Both the position numbers and the translations under genes were made by a program. From Niveispirillum sp048066115 (GTDB lineage: Bacteria > Pseudomonadota > Alphaproteobacteria > Azospirillales > Azospirillaceae), in assembly GCF_048066115.1 (NCBI RefSeq), contig NZ_JBLTYX010000021.1:1-64000 (forward strand): a stretch of DNA of 64,000 nt. The letters are read 5' to 3'. Shown in pieces: positions 25,035 through 33,688 of the stretch; positions within the stretch are counted from its first letter, which is position 1, and each line of letters begins with the position of its first letter. Under the pieces are notes generated by a model. The model did no database searches. It saw nothing but the letters and a program-made list of their open reading frames with translations, and had not been told where the DNA came from.

Positions 25035-26849
25035 ATGCTTATGAAACGCCTCGCCCTGCTCGCCGCCCTTACCTTCGCCACCCCCGCCCTTGCCGCCCAT
25101 GGTGTGGCGCAGTTCGGGGCGCCGAAATATCCGGCCGGGTTCAGCCATTTCGACTATGTGAACCCCGATGCGCCCAAGGGCGGGTCGGTCACCCTGTCGC
25201 TGATCGCCCAGCACAGCAGCTACGACAAGTTCAACCCCTTCAACCTGAAGGGCAAGCTGGCGCCTGGGCCCCTGGAACTGATGTTCGAGACGCTGACGGT
25301 CAACAGCCTGGATGAGGAGAATACCCAGTATGGCTTGCTGGCCGACGACATCAGGGTCGCACCGGATTTCACCTGGGTGGAGTTCCACATCAACCCCAAG
25401 GCACGATTCAGCAATGGCGATCCGGTCACGGCGAGCGACGTCAAATATTCCTTCGACACGCTGACATCAAAACAGGCCAGCCCGCGTTTCAAATCGTACT
25501 TCGCGGAGATCAAGCGGGTGCTGGTGGATGGCCCGACCGTGCGGTTCGAGTTCACCCGGCCGGGGCGTGATCTGTCCTTCGTGGCCGGCAGCCTGCCGGT
25601 CTTTTCACCGAAATGGGGGCTGAAGGCCGACGGTACCCGCACGCCGTTTGGCGATCTGCGACTGGAGGAACCGGTGACCAGCGGACCCTATGTCATCGAT
25701 CGGGCCAATCCGCTGTCCATCACCTATCGCCGTGACCCCAATTACTGGGGCCGGGACCTTCCCACGCGGCGCGGCGGCTATAATTTCGATCAGGTGATCT
25801 ACAAGCTGTACAAGGATGTCGACACGCAGGTGGCGGCGTTGCGCGCCGGGGACTTCGACTTCTTCAATGAAACCCGCATGCGCTACTGGTGCTGCCAGTT
25901 CATCGGCCAGCGGTTCGATGAGGGCGAACTGGTCAAGGAGAAGGTGCCCAACGGGTCGCTGTCGCCGATGAGCGGCTATGTCCTGAACCTGCGCCGCCCG
26001 GAATTCCAGGATATCCGCGTCCGTCAGGCGCTGTTCCTGGCCTATGACTGGGAATGGCTGAACAAGATGATCTTCGATGGGGAGTTCGAGCGCCAGGACG
26101 GGTTCTTCGCCAATTCGCCCTTGGCGGCGCGGGGGCGGCCGGGCCCGGATGAACTGGCGCTGCTGGAGCCGTTCCGCGATCAGCTGCCGCCCACTGTTTT
26201 CGGTCCCATGGCAAAACAGCCGCGCACCGACACGCCCGGCGGGTTGCGCGCCAATCTGGCCAAGGCCATGGAGTTGTTTGCCGATGCCGGGTGGAAGAAT
26301 GTTGACGGGGTGCTGCGCAATGCCAAGGGGGAGCCGTTTACCATGGAGGTGACGGGGGGCAACGGCAATGTGCTGCTGGATGCCTATTACCTGAACCTGA
26401 CGAAGATCGGCATCCAGCTGACCCGGCGCGTGGCAGACCCAACGGGCGACCGGCAGAAGCTGCGGCAGTTCGATTTCGACTTCACCTCTATCGCGCTGCG
26501 CAAGGCGCGCGATCCGGCCCCGGAAATCTGGCGCAATTTCAACAGTGCGGATGCCGATGTGAAGGGGTCGGAGAACCTGGCGGGGGTGAAGTCACCGGCG
26601 GTCGATGCGCTGATGAAGGCGTTGCTGGAGGCCGACACGCCGGAACAGGTGAAGGCGGCGGCCGGTGCCCTGGACCGGGTGCTGATGCATAATTATTACG
26701 TCATGCCCTGGCGCTATCTGAAGAACCATTACCTGATCTATAACCACCGCCTGAAGCGGCCGGCGGCCACGCCTCAGTATTTCGGCCCCTATGAATGGCT
26801 GCTGGCGGCATGGTGGGATGGCGGGGCATCACACCCCGTCGTGAATTAA
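25035..26849 (+). CDS. yejA: Yej-type extracellular solute-binding protein
   Basis: This 604-residue periplasmic binding protein of the SBP_bac_5 family has a signal peptide of about 20 residues (cleavage after A-L-A). H-F-D-Y-V-N-P-D-A-P-K-G-G is the YejA hallmark, as is the C-terminal A-x-P-Q-Y-F-G-P-Y-E-W-L-L-A-A-W-W. It delivers the ligand to YejBEF. It is placed last in this operon, whereas E. coli has it first. Its TAA stop shares TTAA with the opposite stop of the marR gene (26846-26849), so transcripts converge without a terminator in between. Confidence 0.9.
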   Translation: MLMKRLALLAALTFATPALAAHGVAQFGAPKYPAGFSHFDYVNPDAPKGGSVTLSLIAQHSSYDKFNPFNLKGKLAPGPLELMFETLTVNSLDEENTQYGLLADDIRVAPDFTWVEFHINPKARFSNGDPVTASDVKYSFDTLTSKQASPRFKSYFAEIKRVLVDGPTVRFEFTRPGRDLSFVAGSLPVFSPKWGLKADGTRTPFGDLRLEEPVTSGPYVIDRANPLSITYRRDPNYWGRDLPTRRGGYNFDQVIYKLYKDVDTQVAALRAGDFDFFNETRMRYWCCQFIGQRFDEGELVKEKVPNGSLSPMSGYVLNLRRPEFQDIRVRQALFLAYDWEWLNKMIFDGEFERQDGFFANSPLAARGRPGPDELALLEPFRDQLPPTVFGPMAKQPRTDTPGGLRANLAKAMELFADAGWKNVDGVLRNAKGEPFTMEVTGGNGNVLLDAYYLNLTKIGIQLTRRVADPTGDRQKLRQFDFDFTSIALRKARDPAPEIWRNFNSADADVKGSENLAGVKSPAVDALMKALLEADTPEQVKAAAGALDRVLMHNYYVMPWRYLKNHYLIYNHRLKRPAATPQYFGPYEWLLAAWWDGGASHPVVN

Positions 26850-27316
26850 CCCTCACCATCCCCATCGCCGCCCGCCAGCTTGAACCCGTCCAGCAGGGCC
26901 AGCATGGCGCCGCGCCCGGCGGGCCCCAGGGGCGCGGTCAGTTCCTGTTCATAGGCATCGTGGCGGGCCTGGATGTCGCGCATGCGGTCCTGGCCGTGAT
27001 CGGTCAGGTGCAGGCAGTAGGAACGGCGATCGGCGGGGGAGGGGGAACGGACCAGCAGCCCGCGTCCCTCCAGCCCATCCAGCAGCGGCACCAGATTGGC
27101 GCGTTTCAGCCCCAGCGCGTCGCTGATCTGCGACTGGCTGAGGCCGGGATTGTCGCGGATCACCGTCAGGATGGCGAACTGGGTGGGGCGGATGTCGAAT
27201 TCGGCCATGAATTGCGTGAACAGGGTGAAGGCCGCGATCTGCGCCCGGCGCAGCCGGTAGCCCACCGACCCTTGCAGCGCCGAAAGATCGATGCCGCTGC
27301 GTTCCCGTTCATCCAT
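26846..27316 (-). CDS. MarR-family regulator of hydroxycinnamate genes
   Basis: This 156-residue MarR protein has a winged helix (about 45-115; L-S-Q-S-Q-I-S-D-A-L-G-L-K-R-A-N-L-V-P-L-L-D-x-L-E recognition region and the wing S-P-A-D-R-R-S-Y). I chose the ATG at 27316, with GGAG eight bases upstream; a GTG at 27325 is less well placed. It is the last gene of the minus-strand operon, 54 bp after the acyl-CoA synthetase stop. In related clusters a MarR repressor (CouR/FerC type) releases DNA on binding hydroxycinnamoyl-CoA; that is inferred here. Candidate operators lie at 31355-31369 and 31526-31540. Confidence 0.85.
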   Translation of the reverse strand: MDERERSGIDLSALQGSVGYRLRRAQIAAFTLFTQFMAEFDIRPTQFAILTVIRDNPGLSQSQISDALGLKRANLVPLLDGLEGRGLLVRSPSPADRRSYCLHLTDHGQDRMRDIQARHDAYEQELTAPLGPAGRGAMLALLDGFKLAGGDGDGEG

Positions 27317-27369
27317 GCCGCTCACTCCACCCCGAGATATTCACCTTGCCGGTGCAAATTATCGTTATG

Positions 27370-28911
27370 TCATCCGGATTTCGAGGGGTTCGTATCACCC
27401 AATGCCTGTTGGCGCAGCAGATGTTTCTGCACCTTGCCCGAACCGGTGCGTGGCAGGCTGTCGGTGATGACCACACGCTGCGGGCGCTTATACCGGGCGC
27501 AGCGCCCGTCCAGATGCGCCATGACCTCTTCGGCGGTCACCCCATGGCCGGCGCGCGGCACGATATAGGCCCAGCCGACCTCGCCCCAGCGCTCGTCCGG
27601 CATGCCGATCACGGCCACTTCCGCCACGCTGTCCAGTTCCAGCACGGCGGCCTCCACCTCCGCCGGATAGACATTCTCCCCGCCGGAAATGAACATGTCC
27701 TTCTTGCGGTCGACCAGATAATAGAACCCGTCCGCATCGCGCCGCGCGGCATCGCCGGTGCGCAGCCAACCGCCCTGATCGGCCAGGGTCGGCAATTCCG
27801 GGCGGTTCCAGTATCCGGGCGACAGGTTGGGGCCGCTGATCCAGATTTCCCCCACCTGTCCGTCGGGCACGTCGTTGCCGTCATCATCGACCAGGCGCAG
27901 GCGTAGGGTGGGACCGGGGATGCCGGCCGAACCCGGCTTGGCCAGGATGCGGGCGCGGTCGGCGATGGGCATGCCCAGCACGGTGCCTGCCTCGCTCATC
28001 CCATACCCATCAGCGATAGTGATGCCGTCATCGCTGTAGCGCTGGACCAGCGCGGCGGGCATGGGTGCGCCGCCGGTACACAGGGCCACCAGCCGGCGCA
28101 GGCGGGCAGGATCGTAATCCGGGTGCTGGCGCAGGGTCTGGGCCATCTGCGGCACACACATGTAATGGGTGACGCCCAGGCCGGGGTCCGACAGGCGGGC
28201 CAGCGTCACCGATGGATCGAACCCGCGCGACAGCAGCAGCGTGGCGCCCTGCGTAAACGTCGTGCGCACCATGGTGACCAGCCCGACGATATGGAACAGC
28301 GGCATGTCGCATAACAGCACGCTGTCGGCATTCACCCGGTTCATCAGGCTGAAATTGACCGTCGTGGCGAACAGGTTGCCCTCGGTCAGCAACGCCCCCT
28401 TGGGCCGGCCCGACGTGCCGGAGGTGTAGAGCAGGGTGGAGGGGCCGTCGGCGGGTTGGGGTGTGGCCGGAGCCGGTTCCATCCCGCTCCACGCCGCCTC
28501 TGCCGTGGCCAGTTCCAGCACGCTCGTGCCCGTTCCATCCACCGCCTGCCGGGCGGTGTCCAGGAACTCCGCATCGGTCAGCAGCAGGGCGGGGGCGGCA
28601 TCGGCCACCTGGAAGGCCAGTTCCGCCACCGTCAGGCGCCAGTTCAGCGGCGCATAGATCGCTCCCGTCCGCGCCACCGCCAGATGCAGCACCGGCATGG
28701 CGGCATCATTGCGGCCCAGCATGGCGATGCGCTGGCCCACCGGATCTCCCAGCCGCACCGCCAGCCAGGCGGCGCACCGGTTCACCGCCGCATCCAGGGT
28801 GGCATAGGTGACCTGCCGGCCGCCGGCCAGATCGACCATGGCGATCTTGTCCGGCTGCGCCGCTGCCTGGAAGGCAAGCGGGTCGGGCGCGGGGAGGGAG
28901 GGAATGGTCAT
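27370..28911 (-). CDS. fcs: Feruloyl-CoA synthetase-like AMP-forming acyl-CoA synthetase
   Basis: This 513-residue enzyme of the ANL superfamily has the P-loop L-L-Y-T-S-G-T-S-G-R-P-K-G (about residues 160-172), the A5 motif D-G-Y-G-M-S-E-A-G, the hinge L-R-T-G-D-A and the C-terminal catalytic Lys in R-T-G-S-G-K-V-Q-K. It activates a carboxylic acid to its CoA thioester with ATP in the cytoplasm. Beside the hydratase-lyase and aldehyde dehydrogenase, the substrate is most likely ferulate, p-coumarate or caffeate. The start at 28911 has GAGGAAA upstream. A perfect 18-bp hairpin separates it from the lyase gene. The family is certain; the precise substrate is inferred from the neighbours. Confidence 0.85.
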   Translation of the reverse strand: MTIPSLPAPDPLAFQAAAQPDKIAMVDLAGGRQVTYATLDAAVNRCAAWLAVRLGDPVGQRIAMLGRNDAAMPVLHLAVARTGAIYAPLNWRLTVAELAFQVADAAPALLLTDAEFLDTARQAVDGTGTSVLELATAEAAWSGMEPAPATPQPADGPSTLLYTSGTSGRPKGALLTEGNLFATTVNFSLMNRVNADSVLLCDMPLFHIVGLVTMVRTTFTQGATLLLSRGFDPSVTLARLSDPGLGVTHYMCVPQMAQTLRQHPDYDPARLRRLVALCTGGAPMPAALVQRYSDDGITIADGYGMSEAGTVLGMPIADRARILAKPGSAGIPGPTLRLRLVDDDGNDVPDGQVGEIWISGPNLSPGYWNRPELPTLADQGGWLRTGDAARRDADGFYYLVDRKKDMFISGGENVYPAEVEAAVLELDSVAEVAVIGMPDERWGEVGWAYIVPRAGHGVTAEEVMAHLDGRCARYKRPQRVVITDSLPRTGSGKVQKHLLRQQALGDTNPSKSG

Positions 28912-28952
28912 GGCTTTCCTCTTCGGGCGAGGAGAGATCATCATACATCCAA

Positions 28953-28992
28953 CCATCTCGTCATCCCGGCGAAAGCCGGGATGACGAGATGG
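28953..28992. repeat. Perfect 18-bp hairpin with GAAA loop
   Basis: Arms at 28953-28970 and 28975-28992 (CCATCTCGTCATCCCGGC and its exact complement) flank the tetraloop GAAA. It is a REP-like intergenic hairpin in the gap between the lyase (stop 29013) and the synthetase (start 28911), inside the operon. It could stabilise the upstream message or attenuate the downstream genes. Confidence 0.85.
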
Positions 28993-29012
28993 GGCAGGGG
29001 GAAGGAACGAAA

Positions 29013-29825
29013 TTAACCCCGCTTATACGCACCCAAACCGGGCTTGTAGCTCTTCTCGTCGATGAACTGGCGGATACCTTCCTTGCGGCCGTCATTGTCG
29101 AAGGAATTGGCCGCTTCCTGCGCGCGGACCAGGAAGTCCTCGGCATTGTCATAGGTCATTTCCTTGACCCGGCGCACGGCGTCCTTTGTGGCCTTCAGGG
29201 CCACGGGGTTCTTGGCCAGCAGGACCTTGGCGATCTCCGTCACCCGGTCCTTGAGCTGGGCCAGGGGCACCGCCTCGTTCACCAGGCGCCATTCGGCGGC
29301 CTTCGTGCCGTCGATGGCCTCACCGGTCAGGGCGTGGTACATGGCGTCGCGCATGGGGATCAGGTCGACCACCACCTTGGTGGCCCCACCGCCCGGCAGG
29401 ATGCCCCAGTTGATTTCCGACAGGCCGAACTTGGCCTCTTCCGCCGCGATGGCCAGATCGCAGGAATAGAGCGGGCCATAGCCGCCGCCGAAGCACCAGC
29501 CATTGACCATGGCGATGGTCGGCTTCTGGTACCAGCGCAGGCGGCGCCACCAGCCATAGCTTTCCCGCTGTGCCTGACGCGTGGCGCCCAGGCCCTTTTC
29601 CTCCGTCTCGCGGAAATATTCCTTCAGGTCCATGCCGGCGGACCAGGCCGTGCCCTCGCCCGACAGGACCAGCACGCCGACATCGTCACGGTATTCCAGT
29701 TCGTCCAGAACCTCCATCATGCGGCGGTTCAGGGTCGGGCTCATGCAATTGCGCTTTTCCGGGCGGTTGAAACGGACCCAGGCGATGCCATCGGCGACAT
29801 CGAATGCAACGGTATCGGTCGTCAT
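29013..29825 (-). CDS. ech: p-Hydroxycinnamoyl-CoA hydratase-lyase
   Basis: This 270-residue member of the crotonase family (HCHL) converts feruloyl- or coumaroyl-CoA to vanillin or 4-hydroxybenzaldehyde plus acetyl-CoA. The segments N-R-P-E-K-R-N-C-M-S-P-T-L-N, W-S-A-G-M-D-L-K-E-Y-F-R-E, K-P-T-I-A-M-V-N-G-W-C-F-G-G-G and F-G-L-S-E-I-N-W-G-I are those of characterised HCHLs, and the catalytic Glu lies in S-E-I-N-W. Cys replaces the Ala usual in R-N-A-M-S-P. The start at 29825 is supported by homology; the frame continues upstream to 30179 over the dehydrogenase gene. It lies 28 bp downstream of the aldehyde dehydrogenase stop. Confidence 0.92.
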   Translation of the reverse strand: MTTDTVAFDVADGIAWVRFNRPEKRNCMSPTLNRRMMEVLDELEYRDDVGVLVLSGEGTAWSAGMDLKEYFRETEEKGLGATRQAQRESYGWWRRLRWYQKPTIAMVNGWCFGGGYGPLYSCDLAIAAEEAKFGLSEINWGILPGGGATKVVVDLIPMRDAMYHALTGEAIDGTKAAEWRLVNEAVPLAQLKDRVTEIAKVLLAKNPVALKATKDAVRRVKEMTYDNAEDFLVRAQEAANSFDNDGRKEGIRQFIDEKSYKPGLGAYKRG

Positions 29826-29853
29826 GCTTTTGTTCCTGAAAGGAGAAATGGGA

Positions 29854-31314
29854 TCAGATCGGGAAATGGCCCGGCAGGGTTTCCAGCGTGATCCAGCGCA
29901 GTTCGGTGAAGGCGTCGATGCCGGCCTTGCCGCCGAAGCGGCCATAGCCGCTGTCCTTGACACCGCCGAAGGGCATCTGCGCCTCGTCATGCACGGTGGC
30001 GCCGTTGACATGGCAGATGCCGGACTGGATGCGCCGGGCCAGACGCAGGCCGCGCGCCGCGTCGCGGGTGAAGATCGCGGCCGACAGGCCGTATTCGGTG
30101 TCGTTGGCGGTGCGGATGGCCGCATCCTCGCCCTCCACCCGGACGATGGTGGTGACGGGGCCGAAGCTTTCCTCGCCATAGATGCGCATTTCCGGCGTCA
30201 CATGGTCCAGAATGGTGGCCGACATCAGCGTTCCGGTGGTGACGGTGGGCTGGTACAGCTTCGCCCCCTTGGACACGGCATCATCGATCAGCGCCTGGAT
30301 GCTGGTCACCGCATGCGGATCGACGACGGAGCCCAGCGGCGTCTTGCCCTCGCGCGGGTCGCCGGCCACCAGGGTGGCGGCCTTGGTGGCGAATTTCGCC
30401 ACGAACGCGTCGGCGACCTTGCTATCGACCACGATGCGTTCGGTCGACATGCAGATCTGGCCGGAATTGAAGAAGGCACCGAAGGCGGCGGCCTTCACCG
30501 CTTCGTCCAGATCAGCATCGTCCAGCACGACGAACGGCGCCTTGCCGCCCAGTTCCAGCAGCACGGGCTTCAGATTGCGGCCCGCCCGTTCAGCGATGAT
30601 GCGGCCGACGCGGGTGGAGCCGGTGAAATTGATGCGGCGCACGGCGGGATGGTCGATCAGGGCGCCGACAATGGCGCCGGCATCTTCCGGCGCGTTGGTC
30701 AGGACATTGACCACCCCGGCCGGGAAGCCGGCATCGGCCAGTGCCGCGCCGATCAGGGCATGGGTGCGTGGGCACAGTTCCGACGCCTTCAGGATCACGG
30801 CATTGCCGCAGGCCAGTGCCGTGGCAACGGCGCGCACGCCCAGGATGACCGGCGCGTTCCAGGGCGCGATGCCCAGGATCACGCCCACCGGCTGGCGCAC
30901 GGCCATGGCGATGCAGCCGGGCTTGTCCGACGGAATGACCTCCCCATTGATCTGGGTGGTCAGCGACGCCGCCTCGCGCAGCATGGAGGCGGCAAGGGTG
31001 ACGTTGAACCCTGCCCAGCCGGCCGTGGCCCCGGTTTCCTGCGCCATCGCCGCCACGAAGTCGGGCATGCGGGCGGCAAGGGCGTCGGCGGCCTTCAGCA
31101 GCAGGGCGCGGCGTGCATTGGGGCCCGTCTCCGACCAGGCGGGGAAGGCGGCTGCGGCGGCTTCGGCGGCGGCCTGGGCGTCGGCGACGCTGGCGGCGGC
31201 GGCCGTGCTGGCCACGCCGCCGGTCAGCGGGTTGCGGCGGGTGAAACTGCGCCCGTCGGCAGCCGGGCGGGTCGTGCCGCCGATCAGCAGGGCGGCATCA
31301 AGATGGGTGCTCAT
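29854..31314 (-). CDS. vdh: Vanillin-type NAD(P)-dependent aldehyde dehydrogenase
   Basis: This 486-residue aldehyde dehydrogenase has L-E-L-G-G-K-A-P-F (general base Glu) and F-N-S-G-Q-I-C-M-S-T-E-R (catalytic Cys), the pattern of vanillin and salicylaldehyde dehydrogenases. I chose the ATG at 31314, which has GGAGG upstream. It oxidises the aromatic aldehyde released by the hydratase-lyase to vanillate or 4-hydroxybenzoate. It is the first gene of the operon vdh-ech-fcs-marR and divergent from the AAHS transporter at 31612. Confidence 0.87.
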   Translation of the reverse strand: MSTHLDAALLIGGTTRPAADGRSFTRRNPLTGGVASTAAAASVADAQAAAEAAAAAFPAWSETGPNARRALLLKAADALAARMPDFVAAMAQETGATAGWAGFNVTLAASMLREAASLTTQINGEVIPSDKPGCIAMAVRQPVGVILGIAPWNAPVILGVRAVATALACGNAVILKASELCPRTHALIGAALADAGFPAGVVNVLTNAPEDAGAIVGALIDHPAVRRINFTGSTRVGRIIAERAGRNLKPVLLELGGKAPFVVLDDADLDEAVKAAAFGAFFNSGQICMSTERIVVDSKVADAFVAKFATKAATLVAGDPREGKTPLGSVVDPHAVTSIQALIDDAVSKGAKLYQPTVTTGTLMSATILDHVTPEMRIYGEESFGPVTTIVRVEGEDAAIRTANDTEYGLSAAIFTRDAARGLRLARRIQSGICHVNGATVHDEAQMPFGGVKDSGYGRFGGKAGIDAFTELRWITLETLPGHFPI

Positions 31315-31611
31315 GCGCAATTCCTCCCGGATGGGGCCGTTCCGGCCGCTATTAGTTATGAGATATAACATATTTGCCGGCACCGCAAGGGGCGATCTAT
31401 GGCGCATGCATGATCTTTCCAGCGTGATGACCTGCGGGTTGGGCCTGTATCAAAAGCTGAAAAGCAGACGGCGACCAGGCTGGCCGGATTTTAACCGCCA
31501 ATTCCAACCCTTGTCCAATTTAATGATTATGCTTGATAACAAGAATCTGTATGATGCCGGCCGAGATCATGCAAGCCCCCGTGACGAGGGGCATGAAACG
31601 GGAGGTTACCC
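31315..31611. promoter_or_regulatory. Divergent promoter of the hydroxycinnamate module with MarR-type sites
   Basis: GTTATGAGATATAAC (31355-31369) is an inverted repeat (GTTAT/ATAAC arms, 5-nt spacer) about 40 bp upstream of vdh. ATTATGCTTGATAAC (31526-31540) has the same layout on the transporter side. Together they suit a dimeric MarR regulator controlling both directions. Confidence 0.45.
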
Positions 31612-32811
31612 ATGGGCGCATCCGCCCAGGCCGTGCCGCGCGGCCGCGTTACCCTGTTGCTCTGCTTCTTCATCGCGCTGCTGGAAGGGTTCGACATCCA
31701 GGCCATCGGCGTCGCCGCCCCCTATCTGATCCCGCAGCTGGGCCTGTCACCCGGTCAGGCGGGGTTGGTGTTCGGGGCCGGCATGGCGGGCTTGGTCTGT
31801 GGTGCCGTCACCGGCGGCTGGCTGGCCGACCGGATGGGCCGCAAGGGGCTGCTGATGGTCTGCGTGGCCATTTTCGGCCTGTTCACGCTGGCCACGCTGG
31901 TGGCTGCCGGTCCCGTCTCCCTGGGGGCATACCGGTTCCTGGCCGGGGCTGGCATGGGGGCCGCCATGCCCAGCCTGGTGGCCGTGGCATTGGAGATCGC
32001 CCCGCCGGAACGGCGTACCCGCACCATCACCCTGATGTTCTCCGGCATGCCGGCGGGTGGGGCGCTGGCCGCCTTGTTCGCGGCGGGATTCCTGGAGGAT
32101 TACGGCTGGCATTCGATCTTCCTGGTGGGCGGCGTGCTGCCCATCCTGCTGCTGCCGGCCATGTTCTGGCTGATGCCCGACATCCGTTCCGCTGTGAATG
32201 CGGGCGGGGCGCGGCCGGGTGCGGTGCAGGCCCTTTTCGGGGAAGGACGGCTGCTGGTGACGCTGCTGGCCTGGTTCACCTTCGGCATGACGCTGCTGGT
32301 GCTGTATCTGATGCTGAACTGGCTGCCGTCGCTGGTGGCGGCCAAGGGGCTGGGCGGGGTCGGTGGGGCTGGTGCCGCCTTCGCCTTCAATGCCGGCAGC
32401 GTCGTCGGCGCCTGGGGCATCGGTACCCTGGTCGACCGGCTGGGCCCCCGCATCCCCATCATGGCGGCCTACCCCTGTCTGGCGCTGGCCATGTTCGGGC
32501 TGGCGGGGGCGGAAAGCCTGGTGCCGGTGCTGGTGCTGGCCGGTCTGGCCGGGTTCTTCCTGCTGGGCGCGCAATATTCGCTCTATGGCGTGATCCCGCT
32601 TTATTATCCAGGTGCGGTGCGCGGGCTGGCCACCGGTGCCGCCATCGCCGTGGGGCGCGTGGGGTCCATCGCCGGGCCGCTGGTGGCGGGCCATCTGCTG
32701 GGCCAGGGTTGGGGACCGGCCGGGGTGGCCATGGCCATGGTGCCCGTGGTTCTGGCCGCCGGCCTGTCGGCGGGGATCATGACGGTGCGGGGACGCTATC
32801 TGGACAATTGA
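31612..32811 (+). CDS. AAHS-family aromatic acid MFS transporter
   Basis: This 399-residue major facilitator has 12 predicted helices, with F-F-I-A-L-L-E-G-F-D-I-Q-A-I-G (helix 1, the D-x-x in the aromatic acid:H+ symporter family) and G-G-W-L-A-D-R-M-G-R-K (the loop 2-3 motif). It would import hydroxycinnamates or related aromatic acids with protons across the inner membrane. The ATG has GGAGG upstream. It is divergent from vdh-ech-fcs-marR and shares its control region. A terminator follows at 32837-32867. Confidence 0.87.
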   Translation: MGASAQAVPRGRVTLLLCFFIALLEGFDIQAIGVAAPYLIPQLGLSPGQAGLVFGAGMAGLVCGAVTGGWLADRMGRKGLLMVCVAIFGLFTLATLVAAGPVSLGAYRFLAGAGMGAAMPSLVAVALEIAPPERRTRTITLMFSGMPAGGALAALFAAGFLEDYGWHSIFLVGGVLPILLLPAMFWLMPDIRSAVNAGGARPGAVQALFGEGRLLVTLLAWFTFGMTLLVLYLMLNWLPSLVAAKGLGGVGGAGAAFAFNAGSVVGAWGIGTLVDRLGPRIPIMAAYPCLALAMFGLAGAESLVPVLVLAGLAGFFLLGAQYSLYGVIPLYYPGAVRGLATGAAIAVGRVGSIAGPLVAGHLLGQGWGPAGVAMAMVPVVLAAGLSAGIMTVRGRYLDN

Positions 32812-32836
32812 ACAATTATCCAGCGTAACGAATATG

Positions 32837-32867
32837 GGCCCGCTTCAGCCTTGTTGCGGGCCTTTTT
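32837..32867 (+). terminator. Rho-independent terminator after the AAHS transporter
   Basis: GGCCCGC (32837-32843) pairs with GCGGGCC (32856-32862) over a 12-nt loop, followed by TTTTT (32863-32867). It lies 26 bp past the transporter stop. Confidence 0.8.
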
Positions 32868-32904
32868 CGCATCTGGCGATCATTGTTACGTGACATGACG
32901 TTTT

Positions 32905-33339
32905 TCAGGCGCGAACCATGTCCAGGTCATAGACGGCGGTGACATTGTTATGCCCGCCCATATGCTGGAAAACGACGCGCTTGAAGCATTTCTTGATGAT
33001 GCCCAGCCCGCGGCCGGAGGTGGCGTCCAACGACGCCTCCTCCGATAGATTGTCGTAGCGTTCCTGCAACCCGTCGGGGATGGCTTCCCCGGTATCGATA
33101 ATCCGCAAGGTCACTTGCGAGCCCTTCAGTTCGCAGGTCACATCCAATATGCCGGGCGGCGTCTGCCCGAACCCGTGTTCAATGATGTTATTGACGATTT
33201 CCACGATGCCGATTTCCAGGAGGATGAATTCATCCTCCCGCAGGTGTGTGGATGTGATACTGCGCAGCCAACTGGTCAGCCGGCCCACTTGGTCAAGATG
33301 GGCCGGCAAAGAGAAACTGAAAGCAGGCTCGTCGGACAT
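32905..33339 (-). CDS. RsbW-like anti-sigma factor kinase (HATPase)
   Basis: This 144-residue GHKL-fold ATPase has an N box E-I-V-N-N-I-I-E-H-G-F, a G1 box I-I-D-T-G-E-A and a G2 box S-G-R-G-L-G-I-I. These are the features of SpoIIAB/RsbW partner-switching kinases that bind a sigma factor or other client and phosphorylate a STAS antagonist. I prefer the ATG at 33339; the frame opens at 33375 and would overlap the STAS gene. It is the last gene of the trio PP2C-STAS-HATPase, read on the minus strand. Its client is not encoded nearby. Confidence 0.85.
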   Translation of the reverse strand: MSDEPAFSFSLPAHLDQVGRLTSWLRSITSTHLREDEFILLEIGIVEIVNNIIEHGFGQTPPGILDVTCELKGSQVTLRIIDTGEAIPDGLQERYDNLSEEASLDATSGRGLGIIKKCFKRVVFQHMGGHNNVTAVYDLDMVRA

Positions 33340-33352
33340 GGCCAGAGGCCCT

Positions 33353-33688
33353 TCAGCCAAGGTTTGGTATCGCACTATCTACGTCTGGATGGATGGCGAA
33401 GACCTTGTCCATGCGGGTCAGCGAGAACATGGTCTGCACCGATTTCTGCAGGCCGCAGATGGAAGGCCGCTGTTTCAGCCCCAGCGCCTTGATGATGGAG
33501 ATCAGGGCCCCCAGGCCGGAGCTGTCGATGAACACGACCGGGGATATGTCGATGACGATGCCATCGGCACCGGATGGCACCATTTCCAGGAACTGCTGCC
33601 TGAAGCGCACCGCCACGGCCGCGTCGATGCGGGGCACGGAAACGGTGACCACCGGGACAGAGCCAGCATGTCGGAGTTCGATCATCAT
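33353..33688 (-). CDS. STAS-domain anti-anti-sigma factor (RsbV-like)
   Basis: This 111-residue STAS protein has the phosphorylatable serine in F-I-D-S-S-G-L-G-A-L, the family signature. In partner switching the unphosphorylated form releases the client of the HATPase; a PP2C enzyme dephosphorylates it. It overlaps the 3' end of the PP2C fragment by four bases (33685-33688, ATGA), showing that the three genes were built as an operon. The PP2C gene is now split by the inversion, so this protein may be left without its phosphatase. Confidence 0.87.
   Translation of the reverse strand: MMIELRHAGSVPVVTVSVPRIDAAVAVRFRQQFLEMVPSGADGIVIDISPVVFIDSSGLGALISIIKALGLKQRPSICGLQKSVQTMFSLTRMDKVFAIHPDVDSAIPNLG

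Noticed and set aside
29826..30179. N-terminal extension of the hydratase-lyase
   Set aside because: The frame overlaps the aldehyde dehydrogenase on the same strand and has no homology; the ATG at 29825 fits the family start.
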